From the IMG/VR virus record IMGVR_UViG_3300028045_000021, positions 1 to 53,507 of that record: a DNA stretch of 53,507 bases; one strand, given 5' to 3'. Shown here in pieces: positions 1-7,389 of this stretch. The position numbers were made by a program, and so were the translations under genes. Position 1 is the stretch's first letter. Every line of letters starts with the position of its first letter. The notes beneath the pieces are model-generated. The model did no database searches. It was not told the DNA's origin and worked only from the letters and a program-made list of their open reading frames with translations. Origin of the DNA: a virus.

Positions 1-908
1 ATTTTGCTGCTCAAATGGATAATGTTACTAAAAAAATGCATTGGTATCTAAACGGTACGTGTGTACGAACTTCTACGTCACCGACATTTATAGTCGGTAA
101 TATTAATGATATTCATAGTTTTATGGGACATTCTGCGGTAGCTGGTGCGGGGGCGGACGTGAAAAATATTAGAATATATAAGAAGCCTTTATACTCAACA
201 GATCACATTGTAAACGATGTAGTTTTTAACCCGAAAGAACCTTTTTTTTATTACAAAAGATACCCAAATAAAGACGGTAACAAAAAAACATATTTCAATA
301 CACGCTATTTGAAAGATACTATTATTGATGTAAACAATAAAATTGAACGTTTATACAGCGAATTAGGTACTTCTTTTTTAGAGCAAACAACTCCTGCAAA
401 CCAGCCAACGCATACAAATAAAGGTATTTTATTTGCAAGCGGTGAAGCATTAACACAAGCTAGTTCTGATGATTATCTATATGGTACTGATGATTTTACT
501 ATAGGTAAATGGGTAGACTTTCAAAACGAAAGCGTTGTTTTTGAAATAGGTTCGGGAGTTATTACATTTGGATTAGATGCTACGAATGCATATATTGAAA
601 CTAGTGGGGGTAAGCTGTACGCAACTCGTAATCACGCAACAAGTGAGGGTTATAAATATATGGCAATGCATCGTGAGGGTGCAAATATTTTCTTTACTAT
701 CGGTGGAATTTACGAGAATACAAGAGCTGAGGCGATTGATTATAATTCAAATCAAAGTGCTCAATTAGGAGGTCTGTTTATTGGTTATTCTGATGAACTA
801 TTAAACGTTAAATCTGCTTTATGGACCTTCGCTGGAAAATCAAGTTTAAATAAAGTATTTGAACCTCCACGCCGTAGAAGTTTAAATAGTGAAATAATAC
901 AATATTAA
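1..908 (+). CDS. LamG-type tail/adhesin protein, 3' part (continues from window end)
   Basis: The frame is open from the first bases and continues the gene that starts at 52865, because bases 1-148 repeat the window end. Joined across the repeat, the protein is about 467 residues. The N-terminal half (52865 onward) resembles a LamG/concanavalin A-like jelly roll: beta strands ending in an EWFHFAAQMD stretch and a WYLNGT strand typical of this fold. The part in this segment finishes that domain and adds a second beta-rich half without a recognisable family. It closes the tail-fibre gene row and precedes lysis genes, so a role as a virion adhesin that binds host sugars is a reasonable inference. 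The first ATG at 15 is internal, not a start. Confidence 0.8.
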   Translation, partial: FAAQMDNVTKKMHWYLNGTCVRTSTSPTFIVGNINDIHSFMGHSAVAGAGADVKNIRIYKKPLYSTDHIVNDVVFNPKEPFFYYKRYPNKDGNKKTYFNTRYLKDTIIDVNNKIERLYSELGTSFLEQTTPANQPTHTNKGILFASGEALTQASSDDYLYGTDDFTIGKWVDFQNESVVFEIGSGVITFGLDATNAYIETSGGKLYATRNHATSEGYKYMAMHREGANIFFTIGGIYENTRAEAIDYNSNQSAQLGGLFIGYSDELLNVKSALWTFAGKSSLNKVFEPPRRRSLNSEIIQY

Positions 909-1057
909 TGCAAGATTTAACGCAATATATAGATATATTAATTCAAGCGCCTGTTTTCTGCGTGGTTATTTTTATGATATTTAAGCAGGCTCAATTTAAT
1001 AATGAAACATTAGTATCATTTAAAAATATAATTGAAAAATTGATTGATAAAAAATAA
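908..1057 (+). CDS. Small membrane protein, holin-like position (49 aa)
   Basis: The start overlaps the preceding stop (TAATG), which is the tight coupling seen across this genome. The protein has one hydrophobic segment around residues 10-25 and a charged C-terminal tail ending in KK. It opens the lysis cassette, so a holin or accessory lysis role is possible, but only topology and position support this. Confidence 0.5.
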   Translation: MQDLTQYIDILIQAPVFCVVIFMIFKQAQFNNETLVSFKNIIEKLIDKK

Positions 1058-1086
1058 TATTTTAACTTTACTAAAAAATAGAAATC

Positions 1087-1212
1087 ATGACAAAGAAAAC
1101 GAAAACAAAACCAAAACCAGAGCAGGTAAAAAAAGATGTAGAAGTGGGATTCAGTAAAGCTGTTCAGATAGAAAAATCAAAAAAAGATGGACACCCAGAC
1201 CCGCCAGACTGA
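1087..1212 (+). CDS. Lys/Pro-rich 41-aa hypothetical protein
   Basis: A short frame starts after AAATC-ATG spacing typical of this genome. It encodes a very basic N-terminus (MTKKTKTKPKPEQ) and ends in DGHPDPPD. Its last 26 bases overlap the start of the membrane protein gene at 1187 in another frame. No family is recognised. The overlap suggests translational coupling within the lysis cassette. Confidence 0.4.
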   Translation: MTKKTKTKPKPEQVKKDVEVGFSKAVQIEKSKKDGHPDPPD

Positions 1213-1585
1213 TAGTTTAAGTTATATACCGGCTGCTTTATTTGTGGGATCGCAGTTGATATATAATTTTTATCATGTTAGTAAGTCGGTAAATTGGGCT
1301 ATATTTTATTTTAGTTCTATATACATTGTACTTATTAGCTGGACGGTAATTGAATATTTAAGGACAAATGATAAATTAAGTAAATTATATCACGTAGGAA
1401 TAGGGATGGGCTTATCGTTTTTAATCTACTTAGAAATAAATAGCAAAATTGCAGAAGAAAATATGAAGATGGATGAATACGCTAAATTTATGAATGAGGT
1501 AAATAGCAAAGAAAATTCATTACTTTTTGCATTAGTTATGTTAATTATAATGACTACAATACTATCAAGATTATGGAAGAAATGA
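1187..1585 (+). CDS. Four-TM membrane protein of the lysis cassette (132 aa)
   Basis: Hydrophobic stretches lie near residues 13-28, 36-55, 70-85 and 110-127, so about four membrane segments are likely. The C-terminus is basic (SRLWKK). It lies two genes upstream of the endolysin and overlaps the next gene, which fits a holin or antiholin, though classical holins have fewer segments. I recognise no named family. The ATG at 1187 lies inside the preceding small gene. Confidence 0.65.
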   Translation: MDTQTRQTDSLSYIPAALFVGSQLIYNFYHVSKSVNWAIFYFSSIYIVLISWTVIEYLRTNDKLSKLYHVGIGMGLSFLIYLEINSKIAEENMKMDEYAKFMNEVNSKENSLLFALVMLIIMTTILSRLWKK

Positions 1586-1890
1586 ACCATCCCGTGGCGT
1601 TTAAGTTTGTTATTGAAAAAATGCTTGCTCCATTTGTGAGTGTAATCATAGCATTAACGGTACAGGGACTTATCAGCAGAAATAAGAAAATAAAAAATAG
1701 TGCAACAATGGAGGATTTGCATAAATCAGAAGAAGCAACGAGGCAGTATACTGATGATGAGCTGAGGAAACATTTATCCTATTCGCATGTTAATATAATA
1801 GCTGATATTAAAGAGATGAAAGATTCCAACAAGGAAGTAAATAATAAATTAGACAAATTATTATTATTAATGATCGGTAATAAAAAATAG
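1573..1890 (+). CDS. Membrane-anchored coiled-coil protein, holin/XhlA-like topology (105 aa)
   Basis: One N-terminal membrane segment (about residues 17-35, FVSVIIALTVQGLI) is followed by a charged helical region with heptad-like spacing and a hydrophobic end (LDKLLLLMIG). The gene overlaps the upstream membrane protein by 13 bases and lies six bases before the endolysin. Topology and context suggest a holin partner or membrane-tethered lysis regulator. The family is not identified. Confidence 0.6.
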   Translation: MEEMNHPVAFKFVIEKMLAPFVSVIIALTVQGLISRNKKIKNSATMEDLHKSEEATRQYTDDELRKHLSYSHVNIIADIKEMKDSNKEVNNKLDKLLLLMIGNKK

Positions 1891-1896
1891 TAAATC

Positions 1897-2436
1897 ATGA
1901 AAAATTTTGAAAAAGCATTCGTAACAGTAATTAAACATGAGGGTTATTACGCCAATGTCGAAGGTGATAAGGGCGGTGAAACCTACATGGGAATAGCTAG
2001 AAATATTCATCCAACATGGGATGGATGGCCATTAGTGGATCAGTACAAAAAAGTAAATGGAGTCATAAAACGAAATCAAAAAATAGAGGGCATATTAATT
2101 CAATCTATGGTTGAAAAGTTCTACTTTGAAAAGTACTGGACTAAAAACGGCATTCATTTAATTGAAAATTACAGCTTGCAATATATTATTTTTGATTGGT
2201 GTGTAAATTCTGGTAGGCATGGAGCTAAGGATATTCAGCGTATAGTCGGAACTATTGCTGACGGAATTATAGGAAAGAATACGGCAAAATTAATAAACGA
2301 AGCTAATTCTGAGGAACTTTTCGGTAATATAAAAGCTGCTAGAATCAACTTTTATCACAAGATTTCTAAAAAAGGGATGAACTATAAATTTTTAAAAGGT
2401 TGGCTAAAACGGATTGATTCGATAAATTATGAATAA
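1897..2436 (+). CDS. Endolysin, GH108-family N-acetylmuramidase
   Basis: This 179-residue protein cleaves peptidoglycan glycan strands at the end of infection. The N-terminus carries the GH108 signature: a KHEGYY motif with the likely catalytic Glu15, then GDKGGETYMGI, the family's characteristic Gly-Gly-Glu-Thr segment. The C-terminal half (about residues 110-165) resembles peptidoglycan-binding domain 3, with the ADGIIGKNT stretch typical of that fold. Length matches phage muramidases of this type. There is no signal peptide, so it needs a holin, consistent with the membrane proteins immediately up- and downstream. ATG follows AAATC at normal spacing. Confidence 0.9.
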   Translation: MKNFEKAFVTVIKHEGYYANVEGDKGGETYMGIARNIHPTWDGWPLVDQYKKVNGVIKRNQKIEGILIQSMVEKFYFEKYWTKNGIHLIENYSLQYIIFDWCVNSGRHGAKDIQRIVGTIADGIIGKNTAKLINEANSEELFGNIKAARINFYHKISKKGMNYKFLKGWLKRIDSINYE

Positions 2437-2462
2437 CATTCACACGTAAAAAAAATAGAATT

Positions 2463-2708
2463 ATGGAAAAAGTACAATTAATATTAACAATAATTACAGG
2501 GGTATTCTCATTAGGACTAATTGCAGTTTTAAGAAACATTATCAAGGAAGTTCAAGAAGCTAGGGATAAGTGGGAAGAAATTAATGCCGATGGAGAGCGG
2601 ACAGAAAAAGAGCTTTTAAGCTTTGCAAAAGAAGTGATGGACGTAATTAATGAAGCTATTAAGTTTTGGGGCATCATTAAAAAATTAATTGGAATGAAAA
2701 AGAAATAA
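2463..2708 (+). CDS. Small single-TM protein after endolysin (holin or spanin candidate, 81 aa)
   Basis: An N-terminal membrane segment (residues about 6-24) is followed by a charged amphipathic helix and a basic C-terminus (GMKKK). No lipobox is visible. It is the last gene of the lysis cassette and is directly followed by a strong terminator at 2731-2759. A holin or an inner-membrane spanin-like role is possible. Confidence 0.6.
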   Translation: MEKVQLILTIITGVFSLGLIAVLRNIIKEVQEARDKWEEINADGERTEKELLSFAKEVMDVINEAIKFWGIIKKLIGMKKK

Positions 2709-2730
2709 AGAATTTTCTTCATCGTTTAAG

Positions 2731-2759
2731 GGTCTGGCTATAATAGTTAGACCTTTTTT
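2731..2759 (+). terminator. Rho-independent terminator after lysis cassette
   Basis: A 10-bp stem (2731-2740 with 2744-2753, two G-U pairs) with a three-base loop is followed by six T. It closes the transcript that runs from the tail genes through the lysis genes. Confidence 0.85.
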
Positions 2760-2790
2760 GCGTTTAAATAAGAAATAAACCTTATCTTTG
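2757..2790 (+). promoter_or_regulatory. Bacteroidetes-type promoter (upstream of tandem pair)
   Basis: TTTG at 2757-2760 and TATCTTTG at 2783-2790, spaced 22 bases, match the -33/-7 consensus of Bacteroidetes housekeeping promoters. Transcription would start near 2797. Confidence 0.7.
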
Positions 2791-2818
2791 ACATGTTATT
2801 TTTTAATTACTATATTTG
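2787..2818 (+). promoter_or_regulatory. Second Bacteroidetes-type promoter of tandem pair
   Basis: TTTG at 2787-2790 (shared with the -7 box of the upstream promoter) and TATATTTG at 2811-2818 are spaced 20 bases. The predicted start falls inside the terminator stem beginning at 2822. Confidence 0.65.
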
Positions 2819-2821
2819 AAA

Positions 2822-2857
2822 AAGGTTGCTAACTCCGAAAAAGCAGCCTTTTTTTTT
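2822..2857 (+). terminator. Terminator/attenuator just downstream of tandem promoters
   Basis: An 8-bp stem (2822-2829 with 2843-2850, one G-U pair) is followed by seven T. It would end the transcript of the 2757-2790 promoter after about 60 bases, producing a short RNA or acting as an attenuator for the early genes. Confidence 0.75.
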
Positions 2858-2895
2858 ATGCCTAAGAATTAAATTAAAAAATAAACGTATACTTC

Positions 2896-2927
2896 TTTGT
2901 TTTATTAAAAAATAATACTTATCTTTA
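2896..2927 (+). promoter_or_regulatory. Promoter for early genes from 2963
   Basis: TTTG at 2896-2899 and TATCTTTA at 2920-2927 are spaced 20 bases. The last base of the -7 box deviates from TAnnTTTG. The 2963 gene starts about 30 bases after the expected start point. Confidence 0.6.
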
Positions 2928-2962
2928 TACTGTAATTAAAAAATAATTTAAAAATTTGCAAG

Positions 2963-3166
2963 ATGAGAAATTCAACGGAAACAATCAAAGTAACAGCTAA
3001 CCAAAGTAGGAGAACATTTACCATCAGAAAATATATCGATGGTAAATTATTCGCAAAGTACAGGACTGTAAGTATGAGTCAGGAAAAATTTGAATCAGAA
3101 GAAATGAACAGCGAGAACGATTGGAAGCAGTTTTTAAGATCAGATGATTATTATGTAATTAAATAA
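2963..3166 (+). CDS. Hypothetical early protein (67 aa)
   Basis: First gene after the tandem promoters, with its own promoter at 2896-2927 and two hairpins directly behind it, so it forms a one-gene transcription unit. The protein is small, soluble and beta-rich in its first half (repeated Arg/Lys-Thr strands). No family is recognised. Early position and isolated expression are typical of phage host-takeover proteins, which is inference only. Confidence 0.6.
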   Translation: MRNSTETIKVTANQSRRTFTIRKYIDGKLFAKYRTVSMSQEKFESEEMNSENDWKQFLRSDDYYVIK

Positions 3167-3167
3167 C

Positions 3168-3224
3168 CCGCAGTTTCGCAAATTCTGCGGACTTAACCCC
3201 ACTAGTTCCGATTAGTGGGGTTTC
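3168..3224 (+). terminator. Double hairpin terminator after 2963 gene
   Basis: A first hairpin pairs 3168-3173 with 3185-3190 (CCGCAG/CTGCGG). A second, stronger stem pairs 3195-3204 with 3213-3222 (10 bp) and ends in TTTCT. The T-tract is short, so termination may be partial. Confidence 0.7.
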
Positions 3225-3377
3225 TGGGTGAAAGAAATACCGTATTCGGTTAGTAACTAAAAGAAAGGAGAAGTTTAAAATGAATTATTAATTAAAATAT
3301 AAGAATCAAAGCCTCGTACTGAAATAAATACGAGGCTTTGGTGGTAAAATTAAAAAATAACTTAAAAACTTAAAACG
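3225..3377 (+). other. Non-coding stretch with 11-bp hairpin (3308-3339)
   Basis: No gene is seen. A perfect 11-bp stem (3308-3318 with 3329-3339) encloses a 10-base loop but lacks a T-tract, so it may be an RNA-processing or stability element or a bidirectional terminator rather than a classical terminator. Confidence 0.6.
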
Positions 3378-3737
3378 ATGGAAATAGATGAAAAATTAAA
3401 AGAAATTGGAAATTATTTTAAACAAAAGGTAATCGATGGTAGTTTTGAATTCGTAAGTAGTGGAGCTCATACGGCTGAAATAATTATTGATGGTAAATAT
3501 CATTTTAATTTATGGATAGCTAACGACCCTAAAGGAAATTTTGATTTTTATGATAGTTATTTCCTTGTCAATAATAGTACTGAGTTCATGAGGTTCAAAA
3601 CTCAGAAAGAACGCATGGCCGGCTGGAAGCAAATTAAACCGCATGTGATTAAGTATAAAAAAACTGTACTTAAAAGAGAAAAGCAAAAAGAATTTAATAG
3701 GTTGAAAAAAGAATTAGAACGATTAAATAATAACTAA
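3378..3737 (+). CDS. Hypothetical protein with basic helical C-terminus (119 aa)
   Basis: The first 75 residues alternate beta-like and aromatic stretches (FNLWIANDP, NFDFYDSYFLV). The last 35 are Lys/Arg/Glu-rich and predicted helical. No known family. It starts after the AAAACG-ATG spacing used throughout and opens a run of small early genes. Confidence 0.65.
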   Translation: MEIDEKLKEIGNYFKQKVIDGSFEFVSSGAHTAEIIIDGKYHFNLWIANDPKGNFDFYDSYFLVNNSTEFMRFKTQKERMAGWKQIKPHVIKYKKTVLKREKQKEFNRLKKELERLNNN

Positions 3738-3749
3738 AAAACTTAAATT

Positions 3750-4010
3750 ATGAGAAAATTATTTAAGTTCATCTATCAAGTAATTGCAGTAGTATCGGCA
3801 ATACTTTACGTTAGCTTTTTTTATGCCATTGGGCATTATGAAGAGAGCTTCGACCAGATAGGCAAAGAGGTTTTTAGTTGTAATAAATCAAAAAACTGGG
3901 TAATCCAAGAACATATCAAAATGATACTTGCCTGTGTGTTCCTATTCATATTTAATGCAATTGCTTGGTATCTTACTATAATAAATATTGCAGCTTTTAT
4001 TTTTGAATAA
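3750..4010 (+). CDS. Two-TM membrane protein (86 aa)
   Basis: Hydrophobic segments near residues 8-27 and 56-84 predict two membrane helices with a short polar loop carrying one Cys. The N-terminus is basic, suggesting it faces the cytoplasm. No family recognised. An early membrane protein could serve in superinfection exclusion, but nothing direct shows it. Confidence 0.65.
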   Translation: MRKLFKFIYQVIAVVSAILYVSFFYAIGHYEESFDQIGKEVFSCNKSKNWVIQEHIKMILACVFLFIFNAIAWYLTIINIAAFIFE

Positions 4011-4033
4011 ATCTATTATAAAAATCTTAAATT

Positions 4034-4222
4034 ATGAAGCCAATTAGAGGAAGTGAATTAAGTAGTGCTGCATACTGTGCTTTATGTGGAGTAAAGTTGA
4101 CAGATGAGGAAGTAAAAACTAATATTAGTTGTGATAGCCTTAACTATATGTACTGTTACAAATGCATGAAAAGTGCAGGAAGAATTGAACCATTTACGCC
4201 AGATAGTATAGAATTCATATAG
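4034..4222 (+). CDS. Zinc-binding small protein, two CxxC pairs (62 aa)
   Basis: CALCG at residues 15-19 and CYKCMK at 41-46 form a four-cysteine zinc ribbon of about 30 residues, the dominant part of the protein. Such ribbons often bind DNA or protein partners. It is one of at least eight small cysteine-pair proteins in this genome. Confidence 0.65.
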   Translation: MKPIRGSELSSAAYCALCGVKLTDEEVKTNISCDSLNYMYCYKCMKSAGRIEPFTPDSIEFI

Positions 4223-4252
4223 CATTGCACTACAACCAAATAAATACAAATC

Positions 4253-4498
4253 ATGAGCCTTGAAGTAACAAACAAATTAAACAGCGAAATCCGTTTAAAA
4301 GTATTAAAAATATACGGACATAGATTTTCAGGCATACATCTGTTTCCGACTTCATGCTGGAAAGTAGGCGAAAAGCAAACCGATCTGTTAATATCCGATT
4401 TTGATATTGTATTCGATATGAAAGAATACATTAAATTGGAAAAAAAGAATAAGGATGCGTTAATTAATTACATAAAACAGCTAGAAATTAAAATATAA
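4253..4498 (+). CDS. Hypothetical protein (81 aa)
   Basis: A soluble alpha/beta protein with a Lys-rich helical C-terminal third. No motif or family recognised. The ATG follows AAATC at normal spacing, and the gene lies in the same-direction early row. An antisense frame over this region has no start context and is rejected. Confidence 0.6.
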   Translation: MSLEVTNKLNSEIRLKVLKIYGHRFSGIHLFPTSCWKVGEKQTDLLISDFDIVFDMKEYIKLEKKNKDALINYIKQLEIKI

Positions 4499-4533
4499 TA
4501 ACTATATTTAACAAGCAATTAAAATATAACAAA

Positions 4534-4905
4534 ATGGAAGTAATAATAAAGAATGATTCATTTATTGAATCAATAGCCCTAGAATTAAATAAAGAGTCTA
4601 AAGAAGTGATAGAGTTACTTAACGACTTTTGTAAAAAAAACGGAGTCGAATTCGAGCCGCAAGATAACAGCGAAAAACTTATGTTTTTTATCGAGGAAGC
4701 TACAAAATACAAAGCTTTTGAAGTGTGTTACGAAGCGTTTAAAGCAAGAAACATGGCAGTAGTATTGTATCTTAACCAAGTAAGGCTCGAAACAATAGGC
4801 AACTGTGAAAAATGTGGCGGTGAAATATTAGATATTGAAGCATTCAAAAATGGTATTGCTCATTCAGAATGGAAGATGTGTGAAGAATGTAAAATTAAAT
4901 ATTAA
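4534..4905 (+). CDS. Zinc-ribbon protein (123 aa)
   Basis: A helical acidic N-terminal region of about 85 residues is followed by CEKCGG (about 90-95) and CEECK (about 117-121), a C-terminal zinc ribbon. It ends five bases before the next gene. The fold suggests nucleic-acid or protein binding. The family is not identified. Confidence 0.65.
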   Translation: MEVIIKNDSFIESIALELNKESKEVIELLNDFCKKNGVEFEPQDNSEKLMFFIEEATKYKAFEVCYEAFKARNMAVVLYLNQVRLETIGNCEKCGGEILDIEAFKNGIAHSEWKMCEECKIKY

Positions 4906-4909
4906 ATAA

Positions 4910-5194
4910 ATGGAATATATTAAAGATGCTTTTGCTCTTTCGATTAAAAGATCAGGAGAGAAATTAGAAGTTTTAAAAATGAGAGTCAAGGCAAAGTTAT
5001 TTCATGATGCAAAAATCAAAAACCGCTCGCAATTAATGGGCAGATTATATCATGGTAAAAATAAAGATAAAACACTTAGCTATGTAGTCCCCATATGTGA
5101 AGAGTTGAAAATTACACCAAACGAACTATTTCAATGGGCTGAAAAAAACATTCTAATAGAAGAGATCGAGCAGGTACTAAGTAAACATAAATAG
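4910..5194 (+). CDS. Putative helix-turn-helix DNA-binding protein (94 aa)
   Basis: The region around residues 35-75 resembles a Cro/XRE-like helix-turn-helix: SQLMGRLYHG, then LSYVVPICEELKITPNELFQW, where an NELF-type ending is common in XRE proteins. It sits directly upstream of the recombination genes, a place where phages often keep a small regulator. It might be a Cro-like regulator, but no divergent repressor gene is present. Confidence 0.5.
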   Translation: MEYIKDAFALSIKRSGEKLEVLKMRVKAKLFHDAKIKNRSQLMGRLYHGKNKDKTLSYVVPICEELKITPNELFQWAEKNILIEEIEQVLSKHK

Positions 5195-5219
5195 TAATAG
5201 TAATTAAAAAATAACGAAT

Positions 5220-5774
5220 ATGAAACTAGTAATAAAAGCAATTTCGGAAGCAAAAAAAGAAATCGGTAAAATATCAAAAGATAGTGAAAATCCGTTCTTT
5301 AAGTCAATGTATTTTGATATTAATCAATTATTACAGCATGTTGAGCCAGTATTGGAAAAGCATGGGTTAGTGGTATTACAACCTATACAAGACAATATAG
5401 TATATTCCAATATCTATCATATAGAAAGCGGAGAGATAATATCATCATTTATTGAATTACCATCCTTGAATGATCCTCAAAAACTTGGTTCAGCTATTAC
5501 TTATTATCGTAGGTATACATTACAAAGTTTATTGAGTTTACAGGCCGAGGATGACGATGGAAATAATGGAACTCCAGAGAAAAAAACTAAAAAAGACGAT
5601 GAACCCGAAAAGCCGTGGCTAAATAGAACTAGTAAGGATGGCACATTATTAGTTGTTTATACTAAAGTAGTAAAAGGAGCTAGAGAAAAAGGCTTAAAAA
5701 CTTCGGATTTACTCAACCATTATAAAATAAGTAAGGAAGTACAAGAGATGCTTAAAAAAGATTTAGCAGAATAA
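5220..5774 (+). CDS. erf: ERF-family single-strand annealing protein
   Basis: Essential recombination function proteins anneal complementary single strands during phage recombination and concatemer formation. The family marks are visible: ENPFFKSMYFDINQLL with a following alpha/beta core (about residues 22-50) and the LGSAITYYRRYTL block (about 90-103) followed by an acidic EDDDGN segment. A Lys/Asp/Glu linker then leads to a short C-terminal helical domain. At 184 residues the length fits short ERF proteins. The adjacent PD-(D/E)XK nuclease completes a two-component recombination pair like RecET. Confidence 0.9.
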   Translation: MKLVIKAISEAKKEIGKISKDSENPFFKSMYFDINQLLQHVEPVLEKHGLVVLQPIQDNIVYSNIYHIESGEIISSFIELPSLNDPQKLGSAITYYRRYTLQSLLSLQAEDDDGNNGTPEKKTKKDDEPEKPWLNRTSKDGTLLVVYTKVVKGAREKGLKTSDLLNHYKISKEVQEMLKKDLAE

Positions 5775-5790
5775 TCCTAAATAAATAATC

Positions 5791-6567
5791 ATGACTGATT
5801 TTCAAGAAATAATACAAAGAATATTTAACGGTGAAAAGGCATTGAGTTATTCAGCTTTATCAGCCTTTCTAAAATCTCCACGACATTACTATAAGTATGT
5901 AATGGATAAAGAGACTACAGAGGCTATGGAAAAGGGTAAACGTTTTCATATGGCTATATTAGAGCTTGATAAATTCAAAGAAAAATACTTTGTTTTAGAC
6001 GATACTGCAAAAGTAATTGAGATAGGTGGGGGTAATCCAAGAATTACTAAAATCTACAAAGAATGGAAAGCTGGTGAACTTGCTAAAAATTCAGGTAAGG
6101 AGTTAATTAAAAAGGATGAATATGACATCTATCAACTAATGATAATTGCCTTGCAAAATCATAGCATTTGTAAAACTCTTTTGTTTGGCGGTGGTGAAAA
6201 TGAAAAGGACTTCGAATACGAAGATGGTGATTATAAATTTAGAGGTAAAATAGACCATGCCAGAGAAAAATACACCGTTGATTTAAAAAAGGTAGCCGAT
6301 GCATCATATCAAAAAGTAAAATGGGACATTGAAAGAATGAACTATGATTTGCAAGGTGTAATTTATTCCAAGGCTAATAGATCAAACCTACATTATATTG
6401 TTTATATTGATGAAGGTTGCAATATTACAGTTTGCGAAGCTGGGAAAGAAAAGTTAATTAGTTGGGAATCCAAGTACACTAATGCTCTGGATGCATTTAC
6501 AAGATGCTTACAGGAAGATAAGTGGAATATGTCTTATGATTTTTGGCAGCCAGTAGTAAGATTATAG
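5791..6567 (+). CDS. PD-(D/E)XK nuclease, DUF3799/RecE-like exonuclease
   Basis: The N-terminal block YSALSAFLKSPRHYYKYV (about 20-37) and the KGKRFHMAILE segment (about 48-58) are typical of phage nucleases related to the RecE C-terminal domain and Cas4. The catalytic core appears in the KFRGKIDHAR segment with its Asp near residue 155, followed by VDLKKVADA, which carries the (D/E)-x-K part. It probably resects double-stranded ends to single strands for the ERF protein encoded 16 bases upstream. The length of 258 residues fits. Confidence 0.85.
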   Translation: MTDFQEIIQRIFNGEKALSYSALSAFLKSPRHYYKYVMDKETTEAMEKGKRFHMAILELDKFKEKYFVLDDTAKVIEIGGGNPRITKIYKEWKAGELAKNSGKELIKKDEYDIYQLMIIALQNHSICKTLLFGGGENEKDFEYEDGDYKFRGKIDHAREKYTVDLKKVADASYQKVKWDIERMNYDLQGVIYSKANRSNLHYIVYIDEGCNITVCEAGKEKLISWESKYTNALDAFTRCLQEDKWNMSYDFWQPVVRL

Positions 6568-6598
6568 CAAGAATTGAACAAATTAAAAATCTATAAAA

Positions 6599-6793
6599 AT
6601 GACAATTACAGCTTTCAACTTCGAAATGTACTGGGCGAATTATCACATAATAAATCCACAGCCTAAACTTAGCACATCAAGAGCAAGGATTTTATTTGAT
6701 CGCTGTAATTGTTTTGGAAGAAAAAAGAAATTAATCAAGGGAATTGAACGAAATAAACTATCCGGTTTAGAATATTTAAAAAAAAATCTATGA
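6599..6793 (+). CDS. Hypothetical basic protein (64 aa)
   Basis: A basic protein with a Cys-x-Cys pair (DRCNCFGRKKK) in its middle. It overlaps the next gene by four bases (ATGA), so it belongs to the recombination-gene operon. No family is recognised. Confidence 0.55.
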   Translation: MTITAFNFEMYWANYHIINPQPKLSTSRARILFDRCNCFGRKKKLIKGIERNKLSGLEYLKKNL

Positions 6794-6990
6794 ACGATAA
6801 AGTAAATAGTAGCAGCCCAACGAGTCACTTAAACCAAGTGAAAGCGGCAAAAGAAGCTTTGTTAAAAAACGAAGAGCCAAGTAAAATAGAGTTAATCGAA
6901 TGCGGGTTAGAGAATCCTTGTAATTTTGGAATTCACAATCCTAATTTTGATAAGCATAATATTGTAGACAATAAACGAATTGCAAAATGA
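6790..6990 (+). CDS. Hypothetical protein (66 aa)
   Basis: A soluble protein coupled to both neighbours by four-base overlaps (6790-6793 and 6987-6990). No motif apart from a central Lys/Glu-rich helix and an Asn-rich C-terminus. The tight coupling supports that it is expressed. Confidence 0.55.
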   Translation: MNDKVNSSSPTSHLNQVKAAKEALLKNEEPSKIELIECGLENPCNFGIHNPNFDKHNIVDNKRIAK

Positions 6991-7217
6991 GTGAGAAACA
7001 AAACCTAATAAAAGCCTACTTATCGAAAGTTGAACATGCAACCATAGGCGAGATATTGGAAAATATGCCGTTTTCGTACCACCACAACAACAAAAAACAC
7101 TTAGGTGGTATATTGAGTAGTATGGTTAAAAACGGTACGTTAAAACGCATTAAAAAGGGCGTGTTTAGAATGATAAACGAAAGTGATTGTAAAAAAGAAT
7201 CTAATACTTTATTCTAA
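6987..7217 (+). CDS. Winged-helix DNA-binding-like protein (76 aa)
   Basis: Residues 5-65 have the pattern of a small winged helix: helix (LIKAYLSKVEHAT), helix (IGEILENM), recognition helix (KHLGGILSSMVKNGTL) and a wing ending in KRIKKGVFRM. This pattern is common in phage proteins that bind replication or regulatory DNA. It is translationally coupled to the upstream gene. Confidence 0.6.
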   Translation: MSEKQNLIKAYLSKVEHATIGEILENMPFSYHHNNKKHLGGILSSMVKNGTLKRIKKGVFRMINESDCKKESNTLF

Positions 7218-7297
7218 TGCAGACTAAAAATAAAAGCTTAATCGAAACGATAACGCAAACATTTACTGGTTTAATAGTTTACAACGGTCGAAAATAA
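7217..7297 (+). CDS. Very short coupled frame (26 aa), possible DUF7220-like remnant
   Basis: The ATG overlaps the preceding stop (TAATG). The product contains SLIETITQTFTGLIVY, which recalls the start of short one-TM phage proteins of the DUF7220 type but stops early. It may be a truncated remnant or a leader peptide. A possible 7-bp hairpin (7305-7311 with 7346-7352) follows. Confidence 0.35.
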   Translation: MQTKNKSLIETITQTFTGLIVYNGRK

Positions 7298-7389
7298 GGC
7301 AATGTAGCCCGCCTAAAAAGTGACTATGAAATACTAACGCAACAACGGGCTATTTGCTTTATTTGTTGTTGTAAAATCGTTAAATTATT

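Noticed and set aside
4910-5194. CI-like lysogeny repressor
   Set aside because: A helix-turn-helix-like part exists, but there is no protease/dimer domain, divergent promoter or integrase, so temperate growth is not supported.
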